NCBI RefSeq assembly: GCF_016861975.1
Contig: NZ_BOMB01000050.1
Span: 1-64,000 of the forward strand
Origin: Actinocatenispora rupis
GTDB taxonomy: Bacteria; Actinomycetota; Actinomycetes; Mycobacteriales; Micromonosporaceae
Reading direction: 5' to 3'
Length of the DNA: 64,000 nucleotides
The stretch's first letter is position 1. Each line of letters opens with the position of its first letter. Under the pieces are notes generated by a model, which worked only from the letters and a program-made list of their open reading frames with translations, ran no database searches and was not told the origin of the DNA. This document shows positions 48,296 to 57,511 of the stretch, piece after piece. The position numbers and the translations under genes are program-made.

Positions 48296-48362
48296 CTATC
48301 GATTGTCCCATTGTTCAACTGTTCAACTGTTGGACAAGTGAACAATAATCGGTCATACCGAT
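48296..48362. promoter_or_regulatory. AT-rich palindromic element B, related to element A
   Basis: This AT-rich stretch contains ATTGTTCAACTG at 48310-48321 and, inverted, TTGTCC / GGACAA and TTGTTCA / TGAACAA around a centre near 48325. It shares the 13-mer CTATCGATTGTCC (48296-48308) with element A, where it occurs inverted at 43173-43185. It also has ATCGGT-CAT-ACCGAT at 48348-48362. It lies 100 bp upstream of the RDD-aminotransferase operon. A shared regulator is the simplest reading. Confidence 0.6.
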
Positions 48363-48401
48363 AAGCGGCCCGGTCACGACCCCACCACACCCGGTGCGTA
48401 C

Positions 48402-48442
48402 GCCGGCGCGGGCACGGACCGCAGTCCACGTCCCGCACCGGC
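48402..48442 (-). terminator. Imperfect hairpin after hppD
   Basis: An 18-19-base imperfect stem with loop CGCA lies 20 bp downstream of the hppD stop. It probably ends hppD transcription before element B. Confidence 0.5.
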
Positions 48443-48463
48443 GCGCGCCCCCGTACACCCCGG

Positions 48464-50301
<1,838 letters not shown>

Positions 50302-50322
50302 CGCCGGCTCGCCCCGCACCGT

Positions 50323-50358
50323 CGCCGCCGTTGTCAACCGGGGTTGACAACGGCGGCG
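50323..50358. promoter_or_regulatory. 17-bp-arm palindrome, operator site 1 / possible terminator
   Basis: A perfect inverted repeat of 17-bp arms around GG, containing GTCAAC-N4-GTTGAC at 50333-50348. It follows the Lrp-gene stop by 21 bp and precedes the HTH gene by 21 bp. It may act both as terminator for the Lrp gene and as operator for the HTH gene. Confidence 0.7.
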
Positions 50359-50360
50359 GT

Positions 50361-50376
50361 GTCAACGTAGGTTGAC
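50361..50376. promoter_or_regulatory. Operator site 2, GTCAAC-N4-GTTGAC
   Basis: A second copy of the same GTCAAC-N4-GTTGAC site, centred 28 bp from the first and ending three bases before the HTH gene start. Binding here would block translation initiation region transcription. Two equal sites suggest negative autoregulation. Confidence 0.7.
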
Positions 50377-50379
50377 GGC

Positions 50380-50601
50380 ATGGATACCGGAGTGCAGCTG
50401 GCACAGGCGGCGGGGAGCAAGGACCCGGCGGTCGGGTTGAGGGCCGTGCGGGCACTGCGGGAGCTGGCCGAGCGGCTGGAGTCACTGCAGGTGGCGAGCG
50501 CGCGCGAGGCCGGCTGGTCGTGGGAGGCCATCGCGGTGCTGCTCGGCGTGAGTCGCCAGGCGGTGCACAAGAAACACGCCAGGAGTCGGAGGGATCGGTG
50601 A
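50380..50601 (+). CDS. Small HTH protein, likely autoregulator
   Basis: This 73-residue protein has an N-terminal helix rich in Ala/Leu/Arg (RAVRALRELAERLESLQV) and a C-terminal helix-turn-helix (WSWEAIAVLLGVSRQAVHKKH). It has the size of a DNA-binding module without ligand domain. Its stop overlaps the Clp N-domain gene (GTGA). It very probably binds the two GTCAAC sites upstream. In M. tuberculosis ClpC2, as I recall, a DNA-binding part and Clp N-domains form one protein; here they are separate genes. Confidence 0.8.
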   Translation: MDTGVQLAQAAGSKDPAVGLRAVRALRELAERLESLQVASAREAGWSWEAIAVLLGVSRQAVHKKHARSRRDR

Positions 50602-50603
50602 CG

Positions 50604-51158
50604 ATGTTCGAGCGGTTCACCAAGGAGGCCCGCCGGGCGATCGTGATCGCCCAGGAGGAGGCCAGGACGATGCGGCACGACCACATCGGTACGGGTCACG
50701 TCCTCGTCGGGATCCTGGCCGCGGAGGAGCCCGGGCCGGGGATGCGGGCGCTGCTCGGTCTCGGCGTCGACCCGGCGGCCGTCCAGCGGTACGTGGCACG
50801 GCTCGGCGCGGAGCCGTACGACGATCTCGACGCGGACGCCCTCGCCACGGTCGGCATCGACCTCGACGAGGTACGCCGGGCGGCGGAGGACGCGTTCGGT
50901 CCGGGCGCGCTGGACCGGCCGCGCAGGTGGCAGGCCGGGCACATCCCGTTCGACGCGATGGCGAAGAAGTCTCTCGAACTGACCCTGCGCGAGACGATCC
51001 GCCGGGGTGACCGGGAGATCTGCGACGCCCACGTGCTGCTCGGCATCGTCCGGGCGCAGCCGAACGACGCGACGTCCGCCCTGCGCGCGCTCGGCGTCGA
51101 CCTGACCGAGGTGCGGGCGGCGGTCGAGCGGGAGCTGGACGCCGGTCAGGCGGCCTGA
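50604..51158 (+). CDS. Stand-alone Clp N-terminal domain protein (ClpC2-like)
   Basis: This 184-residue protein begins MFERFTKEARRAIVIAQEEA, closely like the N-domain of ClpC at 25881, and has two Clp_N repeats (residues ~1-70 and ~105-180; KKSLELTLRETIRRGDREIC). It has no AAA+ ATPase modules. ATG 50604 matches the ClpC start; GTG 50598 overlaps the HTH stop and is an alternative. Such proteins may act as adaptors or as decoys that bind ClpC-targeting antibiotics or phospho-arginine clients. Confidence 0.85.
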   Translation: MFERFTKEARRAIVIAQEEARTMRHDHIGTGHVLVGILAAEEPGPGMRALLGLGVDPAAVQRYVARLGAEPYDDLDADALATVGIDLDEVRRAAEDAFGPGALDRPRRWQAGHIPFDAMAKKSLELTLRETIRRGDREICDAHVLLGIVRAQPNDATSALRALGVDLTEVRAAVERELDAGQAA

Positions 51159-51311
51159 CGGTGGCGGCGTCGACCGGGCCGACGGTCGCGCCGCTCCTGC
51201 GGTACGGCCGGTGGTGGGTGCCGGCCCCCCGCGCCCACCCGGTACGGTCCGCGCCGGGCCGGCGGCGGCACTCCGGGGCAGCCTCCGGCGCCGGCGCGGT
51301 ACGGTGCGCGC

Positions 51312-52409
51312 GTGGAACAACTGGACCGCGGCGACGACGCCGACCGGGCCTGGGTGGCCGAGGCCGTACGCAAGGTGGCGGCGGACGCGAACCGCAGCGC
51401 CGACACGCACCTGCTGGCTTTCCCGCTCCCGTTCGACTGGGGCATCGACCTGTACCTGAAGGACGAGTCGGTGCACCCGACGGGGTCGCTGAAGCACCGC
51501 TTGGCGCGTTCGCTGTTCCTGTACGGGCTGTGCAACGGCTGGATCCACGAGGGTACGACGATCGTCGAGGCGTCGTCCGGCTCCACCGCCGTCAGCGAGG
51601 CGTACTTCGCGCGCATGCTGGGGTTGCCGTTCGTGGCGGTGATCCCGGCGGGCACCAGCCCGCAGAAGATCGAGCTGATCGAGTTCGCGGGTGGCCGGTG
51701 CCACCTCGTCGAGGACGCCGCCACCGTGTACGACGAGGCCCGCGCGCTGGCGACGAAGCTCGGCGGCCACTTCATGGACCAGTTCACGTACGCGGAGCGG
51801 GCGACGGACTGGCGCGGCAACAACAACATCGCCGAGTCGATCTTCGAGCAGCTCGCGCTGGAACGGCATCCGGTGCCGGCGTGGATCGTCGTCGGCGCCG
51901 GCACCGGCGGCACGTCGGCCACGATCGGCCGTTTCCTGCGCTACCGGCAGTACGCGACGAGGCTCGCGGTGGTGGACGTGGAGAACTCGGCGTTCTACGA
52001 CGGCTGGGCGCAGGACGACCCGGACCACGCCGTACGGTGCGGATCGCGGATCGAGGGCATCGGCCGGCCGCGCGTCGAACCGTCGTTCCTGCCCGGCGTG
52101 GTCGACCGGATGATGCGGGTACCGGACGCGGCGTCGATCGCCGCCATGCGCGCCGGCGCGACCCTGCTCGGCCGCCGCATCGGCGGATCCACCGGTACCA
52201 ACCTGTGGGGTGCGTTCGCGCTGATCGCGGAGCTGCGCGCGGCGGGACGTACCGGCAGCGTGGTCACGTTGCTGTGCGACTCCGGCGACCGCTACGGCCA
52301 CACGTACTACGACGACGGCTGGCTGGCGGGGCAGGGCCTCGACCCGGCGCCGTACCTGGCGACCGTGGAGCGGTTCCTCGCCACCGGCGACTGGCGCGAA
52401 CCCCGCTGA
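51312..52409 (+). CDS. cds1: PLP-dependent L-cysteine desulfhydrase (Cds1-like)
   Basis: This 365-residue cysteine-synthase-fold enzyme has the PLP lysine Lys61 in [40 protein letters not shown] and the glycine loop [13 protein letters not shown]. It resembles mycobacterial Cds1, which turns cysteine into pyruvate, ammonia and H2S. GTG 51312 is the likely start. It is convergent with the next gene, 3 bp apart. Confidence 0.85.
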   Translation: MEQLDRGDDADRAWVAEAVRKVAADANRSADTHLLAFPLPFDWGIDLYLKDESVHPTGSLKHRLARSLFLYGLCNGWIHEGTTIVEASSGSTAVSEAYFARMLGLPFVAVIPAGTSPQKIELIEFAGGRCHLVEDAATVYDEARALATKLGGHFMDQFTYAERATDWRGNNNIAESIFEQLALERHPVPAWIVVGAGTGGTSATIGRFLRYRQYATRLAVVDVENSAFYDGWAQDDPDHAVRCGSRIEGIGRPRVEPSFLPGVVDRMMRVPDAASIAAMRAGATLLGRRIGGSTGTNLWGAFALIAELRAAGRTGSVVTLLCDSGDRYGHTYYDDGWLAGQGLDPAPYLATVERFLATGDWREPR

Positions 52410-52412
52410 CGC

Positions 52413-53039
52413 TCACCCCACCCGGTCGGCCAGCCCCGGATAGTGCCGGACGAAGCCGTCCCGGTCGACCGTCAGGTCCGCCTGGAACCGGCCCGACGAG
52501 TACCGCACCGACTCCGGCCCGAGCACCGTGTACGCCTGCTCGCTGGGGATCACCGTCAACTCGGGCAGGAGTACCCAGGCGGCGGTGATCCGGTGCTCGG
52601 CGCCGTCCGGCTCGCTGCCCAGCAGACCCAACCGGCGCAACGGCAACGTGTTGGTCAGCGGCGAGTTGAACAGGTCGACGTCGACCGCGTCGGTCAGTTC
52701 CTCCGGCAGGTCGGTACCGGGCAGGGCGGCGCCCGGCCGCCCCGCGCGGGCGAGGACCCGGTCGAGCCGGCCCCGCTCGTTCGTGGTGACGCGCCAGCGG
52801 CCCGCCGCCCGCTCCAGCCGTACCTGCCGGCGCCAGCCGCCGCCCTCCGCCTCCACCTCGAACATCCGCGTCGCCCAGTGCTCGTCCGTCAGCACCTGGT
52901 ACCGGCAGGTGTACGGCACCGGGTCGGCGCAGATCGCGGTACCCCGGGCGCGCAGCCCGGCACCGTCGTCGAAGAGGACCTGCTCGGTCCCGTCCACGTC
53001 CAGCCGCCGCCACACGACGGACCGCTCCAGCAGACTCAT
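52413..53039 (-). CDS. Putative glycolipid-binding family protein (DUF1089)
   Basis: This 208-residue soluble protein has alternating beta strands with VWRRLDVDGTEQVLF, YTCRYQVLTDEHWATRMFEVE and DVDLFNSPLTNTLPLRR. The last motif and overall layout match the DUF1089 putative glycolipid-binding family. ATG 53039 has a GAGGAGG site upstream. Function beyond family naming is unknown. Confidence 0.75.
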   Translation of the reverse strand: MSLLERSVVWRRLDVDGTEQVLFDDGAGLRARGTAICADPVPYTCRYQVLTDEHWATRMFEVEAEGGGWRRQVRLERAAGRWRVTTNERGRLDRVLARAGRPGAALPGTDLPEELTDAVDVDLFNSPLTNTLPLRRLGLLGSEPDGAEHRITAAWVLLPELTVIPSEQAYTVLGPESVRYSSGRFQADLTVDRDGFVRHYPGLADRVG

Positions 53040-53106
53040 GCCGCCTCCTCGCGTCTGTAGCAGACAGCCTGTCACGGAGTGGGCGGCAGATGGGCCGAAC
53101 CGGACG

Positions 53107-56100
53107 TCAGGCCAGGAACACCCAGAGCCCGACCCCGATCAGGATCAGCACGAACGCGCCCACACCCAGGATCATCAGCGTCAGCCGGTTCTTCGACTCC
53201 TGGCGCTCGTCGCCGGCGACGTCCGGCGGCGCGTTCCGCGGGCCGAGGATGTGCCCGGTCAGCGAGCCCGTCGTCTCCAGCGGATTCAACTCCGCGTACG
53301 CCGGGGTCTGGCCCGGCGGCGTCTGCGGTTGTGCCGCGGGCTGGTGCACCGGCGGTGGCTGCTGCCCAGGCGGCGCCTGCGGTACCACCGGCTGCACTGA
53401 CGTCGCCGACCCGTCCGGTCGCAGGGTGTTGGCGCGGTCCTTGTCCGTCCACGGGCGCGGCGGCGGATCGGTCGCGAACCGCTGCTCCTGCCGCTGCTCC
53501 TGGTACTGCTGCGGCTGCTGGTACCGGGCGTCCTGGTGCTGGGTGTCCTGGCGCTGGGTGTCGTGGTGCTGGGCGTTGTGGTGCCCGGGGTCCTGGTACC
53601 CGGCGTTGTGGTGCCCGGGGTCCTGGTACCCGGTGTCGTTGCGTCCGGGGTCCTGCTGCTGTGGCTGCTGGTGCCGGGGATCCGTGTGCCGGTGGTCGTA
53701 CCCGCCGGACGCGCCGCCGCCGAGCGCCCCGTACGCGTCGGGGCCGCGGTCGTCGGCCGCCTCGTGCGCCGCCGGAACGCCGCCGTGCGCGGCCGGGCTG
53801 CCGTAGACGCCCTGCGGCGCGCTCGTGCCGTATGCCGGGCCGCGGTCGTCGGAAAGTTGCTCGGTGAACCGCCGCTCCGGCGTCAGCACGGCGTGCTGGT
53901 CCGCCGGACCGGAGCTGGCGGACGGGGCCCCCGCGGAGCCCTCGTGCCGCCCGTACTGCTCGGGCCGTTGGCCCGCGATGTCGTCGGGCCGCTGGCCCGT
54001 GTCATGGTGCCGTTCCGGGTGGTACGCCCCGTCGCGGTCGGGCCGGTTCTCTGCCGGCTGCCGCGCGTCCGCCCGGTCGGAATCCCGTGGGTACTCCTGG
54101 TACCCGGCGGGCGGCTCGGCCGCCCGGTTGTCCTGTGGCCAGTCCGGGCGTGCCCCCGGACCGCCACCCCCGGTGCCGCCCCCCTCACCGCCGTCCGGGC
54201 GGCCGGACTCGACCCGCCCGGAACCACCGGCCGTGCCGCCCTGCCACCACGAACCGGGCTCCGGCTCCTGCGTCCGCGGCTGCTCCACCGGGTACGCCGG
54301 GGGTGCCACCGGCGGGGCCGACCGCGGCCGGTCCTGCGGGTACCCCGGGTCGGGCGCACCGTACGTGTTACGCCGCGGCAGCTCCGTACCCGGATCCTGG
54401 TAGCCGGGCTGCTGCTCCTGCGGCGCCCAACCCTGGTCGGCCGGCGGCTGGCCCGGCGCCGCCCAGTCGGGCTGCCGCGACGGAACCTGCTCCTGGTACT
54501 GCCGCCCCGGCTCCTGATGACCCGGGTACTGCTGGTCGCCCGGCTGCCGAGGCTGCTGGAACCCCGGCTGCTGCTGGAACCCCGGCTGCTCCTGGTACGC
54601 CGGCGGCCGGTCACCCGGCACCTCGCCCCCGGGCTGCTGCTGCCCCGCGGACCACCAGTCGGACGGCCGGCCCTGCTCAGCCGACCACGCGCCGTCCTGC
54701 TGCCCGCCCCGCTGCTCCGGCTGCCCGTACTCCTGCGCCGGCGGCGCCGACTGAGGCGAGCCGTACTCCTGCGGCGTCCCGTACTGCTGCGCCGGCGGTG
54801 CCGACTGCGGCGTCCCGTACTGCTGCGCCGGCGGAGCGGACTGCGGTGCCCCGTACTGCTGCGCCGGCGGCGCCGAGTGAGGCGAGCCGTACTCCTGCGG
54901 CGTCCCGTACTGCTGCGCCGGCGGTGCCGACTGCGGTGCCCCGTACTGCTGTGCCGGCGGCGCGGACTGTGGCTGCCCGTACTCCTGTGCCGGCGGCGCG
55001 GACTGTGGCTGGCCGTACTGCTGGGCCGGGGGAGCGGACTGCGGCGACGGCGCGGACTGCGGCGCCGGGCCGCCCGCTGCCATGAACGCGGCCATCTCGT
55101 CCTGGCTGAGCTGGTTCGCGGCCGGCACGGTGGCGACACCGCGGGCGGCCATCGCCGGTACCTCGTCGCCCGGCCAGGCCGCGGCGGGCGGGGGCCACGC
55201 CGCGGGCGGCGCATCCTCGCTGGGCCGGTCGGCGGCGGGCTGCTCGACGGGCCGCCCGTACACGTGCTCGGCGGCCGGCTGCGGCGCGGACTGCTGCGGG
55301 TCGGGCTGTCGCGGGTCGGCCTGCCGCTCGCCGCCCGGCTCGTCCCACGCGTTGGCGAACGCTGCCCACGGCGAGTCGCCACGCTGCCCGGCGTCGCCCT
55401 GCTCGGGCTGTGCCGCGGGCTGCTCCGCCTGCGGCGGCGCGTAGCGGTCGACGGGCTGCTGGTCCGGCACGCCGAACGCAGCCGGCTGCTCGTTCTGCTG
55501 TGGCGCGTAGCGGTCGACGGGCTGTTGGTCCGGCACGCCGAACGCAGCCGGCTGCTCGTTCTGCTGTGGCGCGTGTCGGTCCACAGGCTGTTGGTCGGGG
55601 ACGCCGAACGCGGCCGGCTGCTCCGCCTGCGGTGGCGCGTACCGGTCCACGGGCTGCTGGTCGGGTACGCCGAATGCGGCGGGTTGTTCGGCCTGCGGCG
55701 GTGCGTACCGGTCGACGGGCTGTTGGTCGGGGACGCCGAACGCGGCCGGCTGCTCGTTCTGCTGTGGCGCGTAGCGGTCGACGGGCTGTTGGTCGGGTAC
55801 GCCGAACGCGGCAGGCTGCTCCGCCTGCGGGGGCGCGTACCGGTCCACGGGCTGTTGGTCGGGGACGCCGAACGCGGCGGGCTGTTCGGCCTGCGGCGGT
55901 GCGTACCGGTCGACCGGCTGTTGGTCGGGTACGCCGAAGCCGCCGGCGGCGGGCTCGTCACGGAACCAGTCGCCGCGCTGCTCCGCCGGTACGTCGGCGG
56001 GCGCCGGCTCGGCGGGCTGGTCGGACTGCGCCGCCCAGGCCGCGGGTGCGGGCTCGTCGTCGGTCGGCGACGCGGGCCACTGGCCGGCGGGCTGGTCGGC

Positions 56101-57186
56101 CTGTGGCTGCTGGCCGGCGGGAGTCGCCCACGGGTCGGGCGGCAGGTCGTCGGAGTCGTACCCGCCGATGTCGTTGGCGGGTTCCGGCGCGGCGGGCGCG
56201 GGCTCCGGCGGGGCGGCCGGCGGTGCCGAGGCGGGTGCGCCGGCGCCGTCCCAGATCGGCCCGTCGACGGGCGGCGGTGGCGGCTGGTACGGCTCGGGCA
56301 GCGCCGCGGCCTCCTCGGCCGCGCTGCGCGGTTCGCCGCCCCAACCCGGCGGGGGCTCCGGCGGCTGGTCGGTCGGCGCCTGGTCGGCGGCACCGTCGAC
56401 GGGCGCCTGACCCCACGTGTCGGTACGCGCCGGCGCGGGCTCGGCGGGCGGCTGACCCCACGGGTCGCCACCGGCGTCGGGCTGCTGCGGAGCGGGGTTG
56501 GCCGGCTGGCCGCCCCAGTCACCGGCGGGCTGCTGGTCCGGCGCGGCCTGTCGGCCCCACTGGTCGGGCTGCTGCTGGCCCCACTGGTCCTGCTGGCCGC
56601 CGGGCTGCGGCGCGCGCTGCTCCGGCTGACCCCACTGGTCCTGCTGCTGGTGGCCGCGCGGATCGGGCTGGCCGGCCGGCTGCTGCCCCCACTGGTCGGG
56701 CTGCTGGCCCCACTGCTCGGGCTGAGCGGGCTGCTGCTGACCGCGCGGGTCCGGCTGGCCCCACTGGTCCGGCTGCTGACCGCGATGGTCGGGTTGGCCG
56801 GCGGGCTGCTGGCCCCACTGGTCGGGCTGGCCCTGCGGCGCCCAGCGGTCGCCCTGCGGCGCGCCCTGGTCACCGCCGCCCCACTGACCGGGCTGCTGCT
56901 GTGCGGGCGCACCCCACTGACCGGGCTGCTGCTGCGGGCTGTCGGCCCACTGGCCCTGGCCGGACGCGGGCTGACCCCAGACGCCGGACTGCTGCTCACC
57001 GCCCCAGGCGTTCCCCTGGTCGGGCTGCTGGCCCATCGGCCAGGACGGCGCGCGGCCGCCGTGGTCCCCCGGGGCCTGGTACGAGCCGGCAGCCGGCGGG
57101 TCGGCGACGGGGGTGCCGCACCGGGGGCAGATGCCCACGGTCGGCGGCACGCGCTCGCCACACGTCGAACACGTCCGGTCCTCCAT
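53107..57186 (-). CDS. Giant zinc-ribbon, Pro/Gln-rich repeat protein with C-terminal TM
   Basis: This 1359-residue protein starts with a zinc ribbon (CSTCGERVPPTVGICPRCG, four Cys), followed by over 1200 residues of Pro/Gln/Gly/Ala low-complexity sequence and a final TM helix (ILGVGAFVLILIGVGLWVFLA), so it is tail-anchored. Inside are QPDQWGQQ-type repeats, eight 22-residue units starting FGVPDQQPVDR, and eight SAPPAQ[QE]YG units. ATG 57186 has an AGGAGGG site. The cytoplasmic tail may form a condensate or scaffold. Function unknown. Confidence 0.75.
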   Translation of the reverse strand: MEDRTCSTCGERVPPTVGICPRCGTPVADPPAAGSYQAPGDHGGRAPSWPMGQQPDQGNAWGGEQQSGVWGQPASGQGQWADSPQQQPGQWGAPAQQQPGQWGGGDQGAPQGDRWAPQGQPDQWGQQPAGQPDHRGQQPDQWGQPDPRGQQQPAQPEQWGQQPDQWGQQPAGQPDPRGHQQQDQWGQPEQRAPQPGGQQDQWGQQQPDQWGRQAAPDQQPAGDWGGQPANPAPQQPDAGGDPWGQPPAEPAPARTDTWGQAPVDGAADQAPTDQPPEPPPGWGGEPRSAAEEAAALPEPYQPPPPPVDGPIWDGAGAPASAPPAAPPEPAPAAPEPANDIGGYDSDDLPPDPWATPAGQQPQADQPAGQWPASPTDDEPAPAAWAAQSDQPAEPAPADVPAEQRGDWFRDEPAAGGFGVPDQQPVDRYAPPQAEQPAAFGVPDQQPVDRYAPPQAEQPAAFGVPDQQPVDRYAPQQNEQPAAFGVPDQQPVDRYAPPQAEQPAAFGVPDQQPVDRYAPPQAEQPAAFGVPDQQPVDRHAPQQNEQPAAFGVPDQQPVDRYAPQQNEQPAAFGVPDQQPVDRYAPPQAEQPAAQPEQGDAGQRGDSPWAAFANAWDEPGGERQADPRQPDPQQSAPQPAAEHVYGRPVEQPAADRPSEDAPPAAWPPPAAAWPGDEVPAMAARGVATVPAANQLSQDEMAAFMAAGGPAPQSAPSPQSAPPAQQYGQPQSAPPAQEYGQPQSAPPAQQYGAPQSAPPAQQYGTPQEYGSPHSAPPAQQYGAPQSAPPAQQYGTPQSAPPAQQYGTPQEYGSPQSAPPAQEYGQPEQRGGQQDGAWSAEQGRPSDWWSAGQQQPGGEVPGDRPPAYQEQPGFQQQPGFQQPRQPGDQQYPGHQEPGRQYQEQVPSRQPDWAAPGQPPADQGWAPQEQQPGYQDPGTELPRRNTYGAPDPGYPQDRPRSAPPVAPPAYPVEQPRTQEPEPGSWWQGGTAGGSGRVESGRPDGGEGGGTGGGGPGARPDWPQDNRAAEPPAGYQEYPRDSDRADARQPAENRPDRDGAYHPERHHDTGQRPDDIAGQRPEQYGRHEGSAGAPSASSGPADQHAVLTPERRFTEQLSDDRGPAYGTSAPQGVYGSPAAHGGVPAAHEAADDRGPDAYGALGGGASGGYDHRHTDPRHQQPQQQDPGRNDTGYQDPGHHNAGYQDPGHHNAQHHDTQRQDTQHQDARYQQPQQYQEQRQEQRFATDPPPRPWTDKDRANTLRPDGSATSVQPVVPQAPPGQQPPPVHQPAAQPQTPPGQTPAYAELNPLETTGSLTGHILGPRNAPPDVAGDERQESKNRLTLMILGVGAFVLILIGVGLWVFLA
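54726..55066 (-). repeat. SAPPAQxYG coding repeats
   Basis: Eight copies of a roughly 10-residue unit SAPPAQ[QE]YG are encoded here, some joined by TPQEYGSP spacers. Boundaries are approximate. Confidence 0.7.
55411..55938 (-). repeat. Eight 66-bp tandem coding repeats
   Basis: Eight exact-length 66-bp units encode 22 residues each, starting FGVPDQQPVDR and ending in a P-Q-A-E-Q or Q-Q-N-E-Q variant. Synonymous differences between units show they have been under protein-level constraint or have diverged since duplication. Confidence 0.85.
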
Positions 57187-57511
57187 CAAGCCCTCCTGTG
57201 GCATGTCCACCGACCGCTCAACCCACACCGTGCCATACCGCTGCGATCACCGGCAGCGGGCCGAACGCCGCCCCGGCCGCGCCATCGACCAGGCCCCGTG
57301 AGCCTACGAGGCGAACGCCCGGCCAGGTGGAGAGGGACCACCCAGTTTGCCCACGTGCTGGGATGCTCCCCGCAATTCACCCCCGGGTACTCCCGGCTGG
57401 TACGGCTCCGCCACGAGCCGTGGCGGCGATCCGCGCACACCGGTACCCGACGCGGTCGGCTCATCCGATCCGTCGCCGGTGTCCGTTTTCCGTGGAGTGG
57501 GACGCGTGACC
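57187..57511. other. Intergenic region upstream of repeat protein
   Basis: These 325 bp contain the promoter region of the zinc-ribbon repeat protein and the 3' flank of the NlpC gene. I see no gene or clear hairpin. Confidence 0.4.

Noticed and set aside
50604-51158. Clp N-domain gene as a truncated clpC pseudogene
   Set aside because: It has two intact N-domain repeats, its own coupled HTH gene and paired operators, and no remnant of AAA+ modules downstream.
55411-55938. Eight 66-bp repeats as a CRISPR array
   Set aside because: Units are contiguous with no spacers and keep the reading frame, so they are protein repeats.
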